A DNA stretch of 64,000 bases from SAR324 cluster bacterium (GTDB taxonomy: Bacteria > SAR324 > NAC60-12). Positions 54,701-63,652 of the stretch are shown piece after piece (position 1 is the stretch's first letter; each line of letters starts with the position of its first letter). The position numbers and the translations under genes are program-made. The stretch spans positions 1 through 64,000 of the forward strand of contig JANQJU010000048.1 of the NCBI GenBank assembly GCA_028281495.1, in the 5' to 3' direction. A model generated the notes under the pieces. It was given only the letters and a program-made list of their open reading frames with translations. It was not told the DNA's origin and did no database searches.

Positions 54701-57700
54701 TGAATCCTGGCGGTCCTCATGCGTTTGTTTCTTTTCCAGAGTCTGCCAACAACCTCGATGAAGCCACTGAAATCTACCTGAACCGTTATGCTCAGAATGC
54801 GATTCAAGGCCCGATGAAACACTATTCCGTAATCGGGCTGGATATTGACGATGGGTTTGGGCTGATCTCCCCCACGGTGTACCAAGCCAATCCCGACAAA
54901 GCGGCTGCCTCCTCAGACGGCGAGGTGATTTATTACTTCGAAACCACCACATCTCCCGGTACCAGCAATGCTTCCAACCCCGTATCCGGATACAAAACCA
55001 CGACTTACCTCAATGGCTGGGATCTCGAAGCGCAGGACAATTATTATGACATGATGACTGGAATGCTGCTTTCAGAAGAAAATTACGACATCAATCACAC
55101 CTTAGTTTCTTCTCAAAAAAATAAATGGCAGGTCTTTACCGAAGTGTCTGTTTCTGACAGCAACCCTGCCTTAGGGAACCACATGCTGCATGGAGGGTGG
55201 ATTTGTAATCCGGAGGAAATTCAGGTTCAGGACAACGTCACTTCGACCACTGTCCAGGAATTCGTAGCAGAGGGATTCACCGCCCCCTATTCCGGCCAGG
55301 TATTGAAGACCACTCAACAATTCATCAATGCTTTAGGAGAAACCAATACGATCCACACGATCCACACCTATGCTTATCAATATGATCCCGCCTGTGTCGT
55401 ATTGAATATGCTACAGCTCCAAGCACAAACCACTCAAACTTGGGCACAACGTGACCAAGAAGCGATTCCCTTTTCTGCCCATGCCAATACGTACCAAGGT
55501 TGGCCCTGCCGTTATGGTGCGGAAGTTTTGGTGCCAGGCAAACAAGCCGTCTTCGGTTGGAAAAGCGGTCCATTTTCCAATTTTGACTACGATGCCTATT
55601 CACCGGATTCTACGGCAACCGAAAATGTGCAAACCGGCTGGGCAATCAAAAGACTCGTGGTGAGTCGCTCCGACTTAGGGTTGGTTGCCGAAACGATCAA
55701 TGCTTCCGGGACCCCGACATCAGTGCTCTTTTCCAAAGACCAAGCCTATCCTGTAGCCCAATTCGAAAATGCTTCATTAAGCCGCAATCAATGGACCTAC
55801 CTGGGCTTTGAAGATTACGAAACCCTCGATCCATGGACTTTTAGTGGGACGGCTTTGGTGGTGGGGGATGCTCATATCGGGGTTACCAGTCTCGGAATGA
55901 ATCATGGGGCGAGCGCTATCGTGTCGATCCACCCCAAGGAACATATTTCAACCTATGTGGTTGGATTTTGGGTCAAAACTCCGGGTGATTATCAAACGGA
56001 CGAAACCAACGGATTCACCGTCAAGGTTTTGGCGAATGGTGAAGTACAAAGCACAGAGCAAATTGCTTTTCCCGAAACGCAAGGCACATGGGTTTACCAA
56101 ACTTTGGGCATTCCTCTGGTCGATGAGGGGAGCCAGCTCTTGCTGGAAGTCAAAGCCGTCAACCAGGCATCCCAACAAATATTGCTCGACAACGTTTTTG
56201 TGGGGCCTTTAGTCGGGAATCTCACGTCCAGAACCTTTGTTCCCTTCACCCGGCAATTGGAAGCGTCGATGGAATCCAACGGACAAACGCTCCGTACTGT
56301 CTACGATTGTTATGAAAACGAACTGATGACCGTGGGACCGGAAGATCAGGTGAAAGAGTTTTCTCAAGGTTTTCTCTCGCGTCAAGGCAACCCTGAAGAC
56401 GTATTTGACATCAATAGCCCCAATGCTGACTGGCTGATTCATCCTGCTCTGGGTGGTTCTGTGGTTCGATTCAATGATGGCAATAGTTGGCAGCAAGTGT
56501 GGCAACCCTCTGGGGAAGATTCCGATTGGACTGTAGATGGCAACTGTTTAACCCATACGAGCACCACGCCTGACACCTTGACCTGGATTGGACAAATTCC
56601 AGAAAGAGCACAAAACCTGGCCCTCTATTTTGAAGTGATCCCTCAAGGAACGCTCCATGACCCCATTCAACTTTCCTTTTCCGGTGGTTATCAAATCCAA
56701 TATGATCCGGAAGAAGGGTGGTCGTTTCTCGCTGCCGATAGCATTTCCATGCAATCCCCCTTAGCCAACCCACCTCAAATGGCTCACCAATGGTTGTTAG
56801 TGATCTCTGAAAACCAGATGATTTTTACGGGAAATGGACAGTTGTTGTTCAGCCTGCAAGGGCAGTGGGCACTGGATCAACCCCTGCAAATCAACACAGG
56901 GAACAATGGGCTTTCCTTTGCTAATTTGACCACCCTGTTCGATGTTCGAATGGGGCTAAGCTATCAAGATGCCGCGGGTCGAGACCGTCAAACCTTACAA
57001 CTCCAGGACTTTGATGGAAACATGGCTTTGGTGATGGAAACCATCTCCGACACGATGAACCAACAAGTGGCCACCACCCTCAATGCGCCTTCCAACTTTG
57101 GGAAAGATCGCGACCTGCCCCTGTTTGCTTACCGCCCCCACTTTGCCGATGTGAACGGCTTCCTGGAAAACATGGCCTCGACTTGGGAGCTTCAAGGAGA
57201 TGTTGCCGATTACTATCGGGGCGAAAAAATCGATGGGTTTGTGATTCCGAATGCCGAGGGATATCCTTACAGGGGGACACGCTATCAAGCTGAACCCGAA
57301 CCGCGGGTTATTGAACAAGGGGTCGCCAGCAAGCCTTATGCGATCCATGATGTTCAAACCACCACCTCAGCAGAGCGGCAAACCACACAATATGTCTATT
57401 CCAGCAACCAAGGTTCGGAAGACATTCCTGCCCATAGTTTCTTGGTCAATCAACTGATTTCACCCACAAAAAATCGAAGCGGCCAATGGGTGGATCAAAT
57501 CTCCCAAACGATTGGAACGAACCTCTTGACGCCAGATCGCGTCACCGTTTCTCAAACCAAACAGATCTCGACCTATTCGGCATCGGAATCGGAATCTGCC
57601 CAGGAGGGCTGGAAGCTCACCGAACTGCAAATGCCCAATTATTTTACGGACAGTCCCCAAACCGATTCTGCCGAATATGTTCAAACCGGAGAATGCAATC

Positions 57701-60120
57701 CACTTCAACAATTGGTGCAACTTAAAAACGCTGACACGGGAACCACCCAGTTTATCTATGACAATGCCGGTCGCTTGCGCTTTACCCAAGCGGCCTGCAA
57801 TGAGGACTCGACCGGGTTTAGCTACATGAAATATGACGATTTAGGGCGTCGGATCGAGCAAGGCTGGTTGGATCTCACTTGGGACCCGGTTGCGCTAGAA
57901 AGCAAAGCGTTGCAACAGAACTGGCCCACCGCTGCCGAGATGCCCATTGTGGTTCAAACCATCGCCTATGATGGGGATGGCAACAATCCCAACGCCATCA
58001 GTCAACAAGTTCAGGCGATCACGAGGAATCCTCCTCCTGAATCCAATCCGGATGCCGGAGAACTGATTTGTACCGAAACCTGGAACTACGATGCTTCAGG
58101 AAACATTCGTTCTTCTGCCATCCTACTTTCAGGAGCAGTCGCACAACAGGGGGTCTTCCAGTATGCCTACAACAACCTCAACGATCCGATTCAAGTGAGT
58201 TATCCCGAAGGGAGTCCACTGAGTCAGATTTATTATACCTACGATGCGTTGGGACGGATGACAGGTATCGGTACTTCGGCAGATCAAAACTATGATCTAG
58301 CAAAGTACTTGTATTCCAGTGAAGGCAACATCAATGCGGAAATCTTGAACGGAGGAAAACTGACCACCTACTACACCTCCAATGCTCCCGGTTGGATCAC
58401 CTCCATTCGATCTGTTTCCCAAGACACTTCACCTCCTTGTTTTGCCCTAGACTATGAATACTATGCCGATTCTGCTGTTTCGAAGGTATCGGAACATTTC
58501 AATTTCGGAGAAGAGGCTATCGATGGTCAGGCCACTTATACCTGTAGTTACGACGCCGGACTTCAACTGACAAAAATGGTGTCAGCAGAGGATGACTCCA
58601 ACGGCCAGGAAATCGAACTTTACGATGCGAATGGCAATATTTGGAAACAAACGGTCAACCAATCTCCCATTGAATTCCGTTATGCTCCAGGAACCAACCA
58701 ACTGAACCAAGTTCAAGTCGGAGATGCCACATCGACCGACTTTGCATTCAGTGCCAACGGGTTTGTCACCCAAGCCCCCGTATTGTCTGACTTAAGCCAG
58801 GTTCGAAGCTTGGAATACAACCCTTGTTTAAACCTCACCTCGAACGTAACCCTATCGGGTAACGAAACCGTTCAAGTCCGTTCGTCTTATGGCAATCAAG
58901 GATATCGAGTTTGCAAACAAACCACGGGCGAACAAGGATCCACGAGTTGTTATTTCTATGGGGCGAGTTCGCATCCATTGGCGATGGTAAAGAATGGAGA
59001 ATGGTCGGCTTTTGTGTATGGTCCCACCGGGCTGACCGCCATGATGAAGGACCAAGCTTATTACCCTCTCAAAGACAACGTCGAAACGATACGTGCCGTC
59101 GTGGATGCCACCAATTACCCCGTGGCTCGATATGATTATCTGCCCTTTGGCGCTTTGAAGGCATCTTGCGGCTCCAACCCCGATATCCTTCCATTTCGAT
59201 TCACCAGCCAAGTGTGGGATGGGGAAGTGGAACTCTATCACTTCAACACCCGTCTGTATGACCCACAATTGCAGCGATTTATGGGTCCCGACCCAGCCCT
59301 TCAGTTTCCAAGCCCATATATCTATGCGGGCAACAACCCGTTGAACATGGTGGACCCCACCGGCGCCTCTTCCGGCTGGCGCAAATTCGGTGATTTCTTA
59401 TTGTCAGTTGCCTTAATCGGGTTCGGATTTGGGTTGGCACGTAAAACGAGCGCATCGTCTCCGGCTAAATGGCTTATCGGTTGGTCGGCTTCGAAGGTCA
59501 GTGCAGGTATTGAGAACGCCGTGGGAAGAACCGGAGATAAGATTGTTGCTTCGGTGGATATGGTCTTCAACCTCGTTTTTGACCTTCCTAAAGCGCCTTC
59601 AAAAATCCTAGTTGCGAGTGGGTTCACTGGGGCGAAATATATCATCAAAAGTGGGGACAACTTTTCACAGAAAAAGTTTTTTTATGCCATCGCGTTCGGA
59701 GCGGGAAAGCAGTACCTCAATACCCCTTTTGGAGATCTGGCCACAGTTCCCTTGGCCAAGTGGCTCGTGCCGAAATTTGCTCCCGACTTTGTCAAAAACG
59801 CTCAACAAAAGATCGAAGCCGTGCAAGGCAAAATCGAAACAGTTCACGGCAAAATCGAAACGATCAAAGGGGGGGTACAAACGGTCGAGAGAATCATAGG
59901 AGGATTACGAAGCCGCATTCCGGTTGCTTGGCATGAAGGCCGGCTCACATCGGCCACCAACCGATTTGCTCCCAACCTCTCCAGTGAATTGACCGATTTA
60001 TTGCAGCAAACCGCACGGGGTAATCCCATCTATACCAAGCTTGAATTGGCAAAAAAGACCGCCCAACAGACCGTGCAAAAAGTTTCAAAAATCTCTGATT
60101 TGTCTCCCTACGGGCAATAA
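51706..60120 (+). CDS. Giant RHS/YD-repeat protein with variable C-terminal tip
   Basis: 2804 residues, ATG 51706 with TAGGAG upstream. The N-terminus (SVNLFRSDVNYSHDLISLPG, LGLGWDLPI) resembles the opening of SpvB/RHS-type proteins. Many YD-like repeats follow, including YDNAGRLRFTQ, KYDDLGRRIEQGW, YTYDALGRMTGIGT and YDANGNIWKQ. The RHS-associated core lies at ~2474-2548: DYLPFGALKA, PFRFTSQVWDGEVELYHFN, RLYDPQLQRFMGPDPAL, YIYAGNNPLNMVDPTG. The ~250-residue tip after the core has a hydrophobic segment (FLLSVALIGFGFGLA), a heptad array and no toxin motif I recognise. RHS proteins form a shell enclosing the C-terminal tip and often deliver toxins. No Sec signal is visible. It is flanked by two paralogous small genes. 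Confidence 0.9.
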   Translation: MSNQPNLPAIRGFQMSADSIGNLTSSVNLFRSDVNYSHDLISLPGRMPNHGLDIKISAMLQSNVYEDATTWNRDKPTGSLGLGWDLPITKIIVEDTSSPCSDNWQYVYWEGSPNPLYRNPTPPFLFEVDPKVSSELVNGGTVPAALVTEFGAYGLPLSQQAVCTQAADQWEITDSGYQQQFTLRASDSSNTLSAYDGGQSFQLQNFQFWKVLYYPLYERWVVIKDDGSIFSFGGITEPTAQGYQTSQENSIEWGVRWLSNTSVPLWSGASATNEGQIQQQFAKSWALCRVSDPWGDAIHYTYNGWERDESGMIPGVEQKVGPDGLPYTKALYITKATDVFGQTVQFQYGDKVFDNSTPEAPKEYLDPHKEVPDNAPNAFQDCYETYYLDSLEVYSTQQSLLCRIQFGYEVSPDSQFPALANVNHYSGFLQGATYKRFLTSITTAYPRGTALPGILFRYYLDPDNIEENRGAIRSITYPEGSTGVYRYEKQALPICNRTQTIPPPLKDLNLSTPRVWFGSDYAVNTWYDRAAGKLSLQVFTWQGQWKPWQLDSENPLIFDNSSGLDVTSLDVIANEDFFALTFRTSSETQAYVFQKNNAQPSQWDAATIDGVTTALNTPTLHYPSDSDIQFLGGTNFLLGASMSRVSDQHFYDVVTYRWTTRSWEKQSFFLENYSYFAASNEYYSRFDMEGNVGLYYLDSQLQWHTGDEVQIDDLSTDAYDSLAVVPGISFVVAAKLIHDGTTRDYTYFILQWGADYRFQEVGGSFTFSDPIERSGRYPTSWIPQIVNNSMIGNAGHLLRFNGKLWQENSSLAPAYAPDSGYQLRFAYGPDYGLLITVSDSGIPYPNAKVVGYDANVDSVSDWSQPPTQPNLPDTSPTFQSITDWPSAGGENFLNLSNQVYFRGSSNQWEQVVMEEPMANLQHLVNENAPSTVWEIDNQSLINESPGFMAFAARKSESPLAYHVEVITLKNGQFEKSVEDLAHEKIYLTGSLGYDPGSGVNPGGPHAFVSFPESANNLDEATEIYLNRYAQNAIQGPMKHYSVIGLDIDDGFGLISPTVYQANPDKAAASSDGEVIYYFETTTSPGTSNASNPVSGYKTTTYLNGWDLEAQDNYYDMMTGMLLSEENYDINHTLVSSQKNKWQVFTEVSVSDSNPALGNHMLHGGWICNPEEIQVQDNVTSTTVQEFVAEGFTAPYSGQVLKTTQQFINALGETNTIHTIHTYAYQYDPACVVLNMLQLQAQTTQTWAQRDQEAIPFSAHANTYQGWPCRYGAEVLVPGKQAVFGWKSGPFSNFDYDAYSPDSTATENVQTGWAIKRLVVSRSDLGLVAETINASGTPTSVLFSKDQAYPVAQFENASLSRNQWTYLGFEDYETLDPWTFSGTALVVGDAHIGVTSLGMNHGASAIVSIHPKEHISTYVVGFWVKTPGDYQTDETNGFTVKVLANGEVQSTEQIAFPETQGTWVYQTLGIPLVDEGSQLLLEVKAVNQASQQILLDNVFVGPLVGNLTSRTFVPFTRQLEASMESNGQTLRTVYDCYENELMTVGPEDQVKEFSQGFLSRQGNPEDVFDINSPNADWLIHPALGGSVVRFNDGNSWQQVWQPSGEDSDWTVDGNCLTHTSTTPDTLTWIGQIPERAQNLALYFEVIPQGTLHDPIQLSFSGGYQIQYDPEEGWSFLAADSISMQSPLANPPQMAHQWLLVISENQMIFTGNGQLLFSLQGQWALDQPLQINTGNNGLSFANLTTLFDVRMGLSYQDAAGRDRQTLQLQDFDGNMALVMETISDTMNQQVATTLNAPSNFGKDRDLPLFAYRPHFADVNGFLENMASTWELQGDVADYYRGEKIDGFVIPNAEGYPYRGTRYQAEPEPRVIEQGVASKPYAIHDVQTTTSAERQTTQYVYSSNQGSEDIPAHSFLVNQLISPTKNRSGQWVDQISQTIGTNLLTPDRVTVSQTKQISTYSASESESAQEGWKLTELQMPNYFTDSPQTDSAEYVQTGECNPLQQLVQLKNADTGTTQFIYDNAGRLRFTQAACNEDSTGFSYMKYDDLGRRIEQGWLDLTWDPVALESKALQQNWPTAAEMPIVVQTIAYDGDGNNPNAISQQVQAITRNPPPESNPDAGELICTETWNYDASGNIRSSAILLSGAVAQQGVFQYAYNNLNDPIQVSYPEGSPLSQIYYTYDALGRMTGIGTSADQNYDLAKYLYSSEGNINAEILNGGKLTTYYTSNAPGWITSIRSVSQDTSPPCFALDYEYYADSAVSKVSEHFNFGEEAIDGQATYTCSYDAGLQLTKMVSAEDDSNGQEIELYDANGNIWKQTVNQSPIEFRYAPGTNQLNQVQVGDATSTDFAFSANGFVTQAPVLSDLSQVRSLEYNPCLNLTSNVTLSGNETVQVRSSYGNQGYRVCKQTTGEQGSTSCYFYGASSHPLAMVKNGEWSAFVYGPTGLTAMMKDQAYYPLKDNVETIRAVVDATNYPVARYDYLPFGALKASCGSNPDILPFRFTSQVWDGEVELYHFNTRLYDPQLQRFMGPDPALQFPSPYIYAGNNPLNMVDPTGASSGWRKFGDFLLSVALIGFGFGLARKTSASSPAKWLIGWSASKVSAGIENAVGRTGDKIVASVDMVFNLVFDLPKAPSKILVASGFTGAKYIIKSGDNFSQKKFFYAIAFGAGKQYLNTPFGDLATVPLAKWLVPKFAPDFVKNAQQKIEAVQGKIETVHGKIETIKGGVQTVERIIGGLRSRIPVAWHEGRLTSATNRFAPNLSSELTDLLQQTARGNPIYTKLELAKKTAQQTVQKVSKISDLSPYGQ
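59809..59871. repeat. 21-bp tandem repeat (3 units) in RHS C-terminal tip
   Basis: Three heptapeptide units (KIEAVQG, KIETVHG, KIETIKG) form a short amphipathic coiled-coil-like stretch within the tip domain. Confidence 0.88.
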
Positions 60121-60159
60121 ACTTCGCCCCACATTCCACAACTTTGACGCTTCATTCCC

Positions 60160-60276
60160 TCTGATTGCTGTCGATTTTTGGCGTCAAGGTTGTTCTACGA
60201 CTTTCCGCAAACCGCAGTGCACATCGACCCAGTGAAGTTCAGCCATTCCCGAAAGGGTTCAGGCCGGCACTGCGGT
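60160..60276 (+). promoter_or_regulatory. Conserved upstream element with inverted repeat (copy 2)
   Basis: TCTGATTGCTGTCGATTTTT followed by TTCTACGACTTTCC (60193-60206) matches the elements upstream of 50756 and 63653. A perfect 10-bp inverted repeat ACCGCAGTGC (60211-60220) / GCACTGCGGT (60267-60276) follows. It lies 105 nt upstream of ATG 60382 and gives that gene its own candidate promoter or leader. Confidence 0.55.
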
Positions 60277-60381
60277 CACCCTCCTTTCAATCTGAAGTAG
60301 GGTCGGAAAATACTGGGTCGTTATTTTGCTTTTTCACCCAATCGATTCATTTCTTTATTAATAAACATATAGGAGGTTCCT

Positions 60382-61287
60382 ATGGCATTCGAAATCGAAA
60401 ACAAGCGATTCAATGTTAACACGGAAGGCGTTTTCATTTTTTCAGAATCATTCACACAATCTTGTATCGGATTTTCAAAATTCGACTTCCATTATAAACC
60501 TTACACAGATCACAAAATACAACATATCAGCCTGGATATGAGTACGACCTCATCCGACAATAACTTGGCGGTGAGTGTGTCTGCCCAGTTTCACAATGGT
60601 GGGAATAAAAAGATACATTCCGACTCTTTTGTGAATGTCGTTGCCATGGCTCAGACCGGAGCCAAGGATTCGGATATCCTTTTGACCAATCTCGAAGGAA
60701 TTTCTCGAGGCAACGACAAGATTATTACCGTACCGACGAGTTCAAAGAAAAACGAAGCCGTATTTTTGTCTGGATTCAATTATTCGTATGGCAAAAAGGA
60801 TCATCAGGTGAACGAAATCTCAGCTCTGTTGAGCACTCAAGCCATCAATGAAAACCAAGTCCAAATCAAAGGGGATGCCATCATGAAAAATACTCATGGT
60901 GATAGCGGTGACGGAACCCTAGCAGCGGGTTACACCAATGCTGTCGACACAAGTCAATTGTATTGCCTGCATGATTTGGGATCCTTTCAATATCCCAAAA
61001 CGACGCATGTGGTTCCGAACTTCAAACCCCCTGAGGGTTATGACTGGGAACAACTCCAAATCGTCGTCACGGACTTCAAAGCGGCCTTTCCCAAAGGAGA
61101 CCACAACATAAACACCTTGTCGACCGGCGTTGATACCTGGACTGCTAAGGTGGAGAAGGATGGTTCCGTCACCCTGACCTTGAGAAATCCGTGTACTTTG
61201 ATGTTCAACCAAACCGGCATCATGGAACAGCAAGATAATGCCAAAAGCTATGTCATGTTAGCGGCACTCGCCCCAGCCCTCAGCTAA
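60382..61287 (+). CDS. Unknown ~300-residue protein, paralogue of 50756-51652
   Basis: 301 residues, ATG 60382 with AGGAGG at 60371-60376. It shares with 50756-51652 the order MAFEI, QSCIGFSKFDFHY, QHISLDMSTT, FVNVVAMAQT, VFLSGFNYSYG, GYDWEQLQIVVTDF and a C-terminal YVMLAALAPAL. No signal peptide, transmembrane segment or known motif is seen. It lies downstream of the RHS gene with its own leader element, and the paralogue lies upstream of the RHS gene. Two diverged copies flanking a long RHS protein suggest partner or accessory roles, but the function is unknown. Confidence 0.85.
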   Translation: MAFEIENKRFNVNTEGVFIFSESFTQSCIGFSKFDFHYKPYTDHKIQHISLDMSTTSSDNNLAVSVSAQFHNGGNKKIHSDSFVNVVAMAQTGAKDSDILLTNLEGISRGNDKIITVPTSSKKNEAVFLSGFNYSYGKKDHQVNEISALLSTQAINENQVQIKGDAIMKNTHGDSGDGTLAAGYTNAVDTSQLYCLHDLGSFQYPKTTHVVPNFKPPEGYDWEQLQIVVTDFKAAFPKGDHNINTLSTGVDTWTAKVEKDGSVTLTLRNPCTLMFNQTGIMEQQDNAKSYVMLAALAPALS

Positions 61288-61329
61288 CTTTCAATCAGCG
61301 ACACTTCTGGGCTTTTTCAATTCTCACCA

Positions 61330-61371
61330 ATCGGAGTGATTTCACTATTTTTCCCTGACATTCACTCCGAT
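61330..61371. terminator. Inverted repeat between convergent genes, candidate bidirectional terminator
   Basis: Perfect 10-bp arms ATCGGAGTGA (61330-61339) and TCACTCCGAT (61362-61371) with a 22-nt loop lie between the converging genes ending at 61287 and 61463. The loop is T-rich and AT-rich sequence follows on the right. Confidence 0.5.
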
Positions 61372-61462
61372 AGTTTATATTTTGATAGTTAGAATTCTTC
61401 ATCATTTCCTTAGTAATGTTTCCTTCAGTATTGAAGGAATCAGGCATTCGCATCACACGGTC

Positions 61463-63145
61463 TCACAAGGTCACCGTTTCTAACCAAATCTGTTTGCCTT
61501 CAATCACAATCCCGATTCCAGTCACATCCGTGATGCCTTCGGCTCTCAATTGGGCTGCGTATGCTTTCTCTTGAAGCTGTTTCAGTGCCGCTTCCAGTGC
61601 CGTTTCCGCGATCTCATCATCCCCCTCATCAATTTTTTTAAATTCGAACACAAAACCGGGTTTTTGAGGTTTTTGGGGAATCACCATCACATCGTAACGG
61701 CCATATCCACTTTCACGATTGGATTGCACCCGATAGTGCGGCAAGTTGAGCAGCATTCCTAACACAAAGGCGTGATACACCTTTTCAGGAGTCTTCCCAC
61801 TGGTGTCATGATAGCTCAGCGAATCACGGATGATATTCCGTAAAATTTTACGAAAGAGCGACCAGTCTGCTTGCATCAAGGCGTTCAACAACTCATGCAA
61901 ACCGGACGGAGAGAGTTGTTGATTGAGCCATGCTTCCACCGTGTGTTGATAAAAGGCACGAACCTCTAAATTAGGAATTGTGAGATCATATTCCATGACC
62001 AGTTTGCTTTCATTCCAATGTTCGGCAATGGGTTTGAGATAGCCACTGAAGGTTAGGAAATTCCAAATATCTTGGCGTTGTCCCCGCATATCTCTGAGAG
62101 CGATATGCTCGTTGAGAGGAAGGCGTTGAAGAGGTTGCCCATTGAGTAAGGCTTCAACATCGTGTTGAATGTCGGCGGTACTTTCATCGAGTATCAACTG
62201 ACGCACCACGGCATTCGCACTGGTATTGGCCCAATAAGGTTGAGGGTAGGACGGTTGGTGTTTCACATATTCTAATAAGGACCACGGATTATAAATGACT
62301 TCCTTACCAAAGAGATATCCATTGTACCATTCCTGCAGTTGCTTTTTCTTGAGAGGATCCATGGCCGCTTCTCTTAAGACCCGCTCCACTTCTTGAGGGG
62401 TGAAGCCAAAGCATGTGCTGAATTGGGGTGCCATTAAGGAATACACTTCTAAATTATTCAGATCCGAGAAAATCGACTCCCGCGCGACTCGTAAGATTCC
62501 TGTCAGCAAAGCCTTCTTCAAATAGAGATTTCCCTTGAGTAAGGAACCCAACAATCCCCGTAGGAAGGTCGTCATTTCCTCATAGTAACCTTGCGACCAC
62601 GCTTCCAACAACGGAGCATCGTATTCATCAATCAAAACAATCACCGATTGACCAGTCACCTGATGTAAAACCTGACATAACTTCAGCAAGGACGATTGCA
62701 CGACGTCCATGGGAGAATCAGCTTGTTGGATGGCTTCGAAAGTTGGCCACTGTTCTTGGGGAATCACGGATTTAAATGATTCGCAAACTCGGAATATTAA
62801 GCCTCGTAACCCGAATAAGGCCTCCTTCCACTCTAAAAATTTGATGCTTTTGAAATCGAGATGAATGACTGGATATTGGCCCTGTTCGGCCATCAGTACC
62901 GGGTTCTCCGTGATATGGAGTCCTTCAAATAAAGTAGACGTGTCCTCTGTATTCCGTTCGAAAAACCAGCGTAGCATTGAAAGATTGAGCGTTTTGCCAA
63001 AACGACGCGGTCGAGGCAGCAACAACACTTCCGCACTATTTTCCCAAAACTCCTTGATCATATGGGTTTTGTCGACATAGTAGAGGTGATTTTCACGAAG
63101 TTTGCGAAAGTCATCAACCCCGATGGGAATTTTGAGAGTGGGCAT
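61463..63145 (-). CDS. AAA-ATPase with C-terminal PD-(D/E)XK nuclease-like domain (DUF1703 type)
   Basis: 560 residues, ATG 63145 with TGGAGGA 5-11 nt upstream. It begins MPTLKIPIGVDDFRKLR and YYVDKTHMIKEF, the hallmark of the AAA-ATPase-like/DUF1703 family. The P-loop-like motif is LPRPRRFGKTL and Walker B-like VIVLIDEYDAPL. The C-terminus GYGRYDVMVIPQ...GFVFEFKKIDE carries a D...ExK nuclease signature. Members are numerous in some bacterial genomes and their role is uncertain (mobile or defence-associated). It is unrelated to the biosynthetic genes and in opposite orientation to the RHS locus. Confidence 0.92.
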   Translation of the reverse strand: MPTLKIPIGVDDFRKLRENHLYYVDKTHMIKEFWENSAEVLLLPRPRRFGKTLNLSMLRWFFERNTEDTSTLFEGLHITENPVLMAEQGQYPVIHLDFKSIKFLEWKEALFGLRGLIFRVCESFKSVIPQEQWPTFEAIQQADSPMDVVQSSLLKLCQVLHQVTGQSVIVLIDEYDAPLLEAWSQGYYEEMTTFLRGLLGSLLKGNLYLKKALLTGILRVARESIFSDLNNLEVYSLMAPQFSTCFGFTPQEVERVLREAAMDPLKKKQLQEWYNGYLFGKEVIYNPWSLLEYVKHQPSYPQPYWANTSANAVVRQLILDESTADIQHDVEALLNGQPLQRLPLNEHIALRDMRGQRQDIWNFLTFSGYLKPIAEHWNESKLVMEYDLTIPNLEVRAFYQHTVEAWLNQQLSPSGLHELLNALMQADWSLFRKILRNIIRDSLSYHDTSGKTPEKVYHAFVLGMLLNLPHYRVQSNRESGYGRYDVMVIPQKPQKPGFVFEFKKIDEGDDEIAETALEAALKQLQEKAYAAQLRAEGITDVTGIGIVIEGKQIWLETVTL

Positions 63146-63431
63146 GCCGTTCCTCCAGTAGCATTATTCGATCAAGTGATCTTAAGGTCCAAGCAACTTA
63201 TCGTCAAGAACGGCGGGAAAAAGCAACCGCTCAACCCCACTAACCGTTCTAAACCCTCATTTCTCAATTTTCTATTAACTCAACCAGATGATTTTAAAAG
63301 ACTTATTATTGAATACTCCTTTCTTGAGAAACCAAAATTCTGATTTTTACCCAACTTTTACCCACGCCTGAAACTCTACCAGTTAACTCATTAATTTCAC
63401 TAAACATCTCACTATTTTCACCCAAAATTGA

Positions 63432-63562
63432 CTCTGGTTTTTGCTGGATTTCGTCGGCAAGGCTGCTCTACGATTTTCCCAGGTGTACACCAAATCAAAC
63501 GTTTCATTATCCGTTTGGTTTGATGGCACCTCGCAGTTGTCTAACTGCCTGAGACAACTGCG
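63432..63562 (+). promoter_or_regulatory. Conserved upstream element with two hairpins (copy 3)
   Basis: CTCTGGTTTTTGCTGGATTT and CTCTACGATTTTCC (63467-63480) match the elements upstream of 50756 and 60382. Two hairpins follow: a 14-bp stem with one mismatch and one G-T pair (63488-63501 / 63512-63525), and a perfect 11-bp stem CGCAGTTGTCT / AGACAACTGCG (63532-63542 / 63552-63562). It ends 90 nt upstream of ATG 63653. The remaining 63146-63431 shows no gene. Confidence 0.55.
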
Positions 63563-63652
63563 GACCTCCAGTTAGCGTCCCAAAGCAATCCAATATTTCT
63601 TATATTTTAACTAAAAGTTTATATTAAAAAACCTAATAACGGAGATTTGACC

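Noticed and set aside
61463..63145. Transposase or phage gene
   Set aside because: The N-terminal IPIGVDDFRKLR/YYVDKT signature and C-terminal ExK domain identify a DUF1703-type AAA protein; no terminal inverted repeats or target duplications were seen.
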